64,000 nucleotides of DNA from Sesamum alatum (taxonomy: Eukaryota > Streptophyta > Magnoliopsida > Lamiales > Pedaliaceae): contig JACGWO010000010.1 of NCBI GenBank assembly GCA_034509735.1, forward strand, positions 8,755,193-8,819,192, given 5' to 3'. The translations under genes were made by a program, and so were the position numbers. Positions 63,814-64,000 of the stretch are shown one piece after another; position 1 is the stretch's first letter; every line of letters begins with the position of its first letter. The notes under the pieces were generated by a model. The model saw only the letters and a list, made by a program, of their open reading frames with translations, ran no database searches and was not told the origin of the DNA.

Positions 63814-64000
63814 TGTCACAGGGGATTTAATGCAACGAAAAATTACACACGCTCAATGTGCCGACTTAGTTTACAACAAGCTAGTCAGCCTTATCACACA
63901 CTCTCCCACTTGTGTATGTTTGGAGAGTTTGAATGAAAGTCGTCCACACAAGGTATGCAAGCAACAAGAATATCCAACAATTCAAGCAACACACTAATTA
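63814..64000 (-). repeat. Right (5') LTR of the minus-strand gypsy element, partial
   Basis: In plus view it starts tgtcacaggggatttaatgc and matches 60222-61200 without the 807-bp insertion. It is cut by the window end. Confidence 0.65.

Larger units (their letters stand above)
60222..64000 (-). mobile_element. Decayed minus-strand gypsy element, running off the window
   Basis: The right LTR starts at 63814 (plus view tgtcacagggg) and continues past the window edge. Next to it, on the minus strand, is a tRNA-Met-type PBS (tatcagagcc, plus 63797-63810). Gag and protease remnants follow leftward (63770 to 62450). A copy of the LTR is recognisable from about 60222, with a large insertion at 60320-61126. 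No reverse transcriptase or integrase was recognised between 61320 and 62200, so most of pol has been lost. Confidence 0.7.

Overview
The window is nuclear DNA of a flowering plant, most likely a eudicot. It is AT-rich, its genes carry GT-AG introns, and it contains three intact-looking host genes separated by Ty3/gypsy and Ty1/copia retrotransposons, CACTA and Mutator-like DNA transposons, Helitrons and many short inverted-repeat elements. I cannot name the species from the sequence. I see no bacterial genes, CRISPR array, rRNA or tRNA gene.

Host genes, all on the + strand: (1) a plastid 3-dehydroquinate synthase (28846-32658, 8 exons, 448 aa), the second enzyme of the shikimate pathway; (2) a ROP/RAC small GTPase (41122-43771, 7 exons, 197 aa, prenylation motif CSIL); (3) a class I ubiquitin-conjugating enzyme E2 of the plant UBC8/10-like group (56595-59929, 4 coding exons, 148 aa). 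They belong to unrelated pathways and show no functional clustering.

Layout: 1-1629 AT-rich, with a Mutator-like inverted-repeat element; 1630-5556 a complete but pol-less LTR retrotransposon (5-bp target duplication tactc) with a 27-bp coding tandem repeat; 5557-7640 mixed old repeats; 7641-7887 a short inverted-repeat element; 7968-17659 a decayed Tekay/Del-like gypsy element with three LTRs; 17660-19004 no gene seen; 19010-26081 a decayed copia element (target duplication tattg) whose 3' LTR boundary is split by a Mutator-like MITE; 26087-28845 old repeats and the dehydroquinate synthase promoter; 32659-41121 a cluster of inverted-repeat elements, two nested mini-Helitrons and a truncated CACTA element with a TNP2 fragment; 43772-47446 further MITE remnants; 47452-51961 a second decayed copia element (target duplication attta); 52164-55226 a CACTA-like remnant and a Helitron-like element with an internal duplication; 60222-64000 a decayed minus-strand gypsy element whose left LTR carries a hAT-like insertion.

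No new biological system is evident. The parts most worth a second look concern transposon architecture: antiparallel nested Helitrons, a MITE inserted at a polypurine-tract/LTR junction, a three-LTR gypsy array with the second internal region collapsed, and a gag-only LTR element with an acidic Glu-Ala-Asn-Pro repeat.
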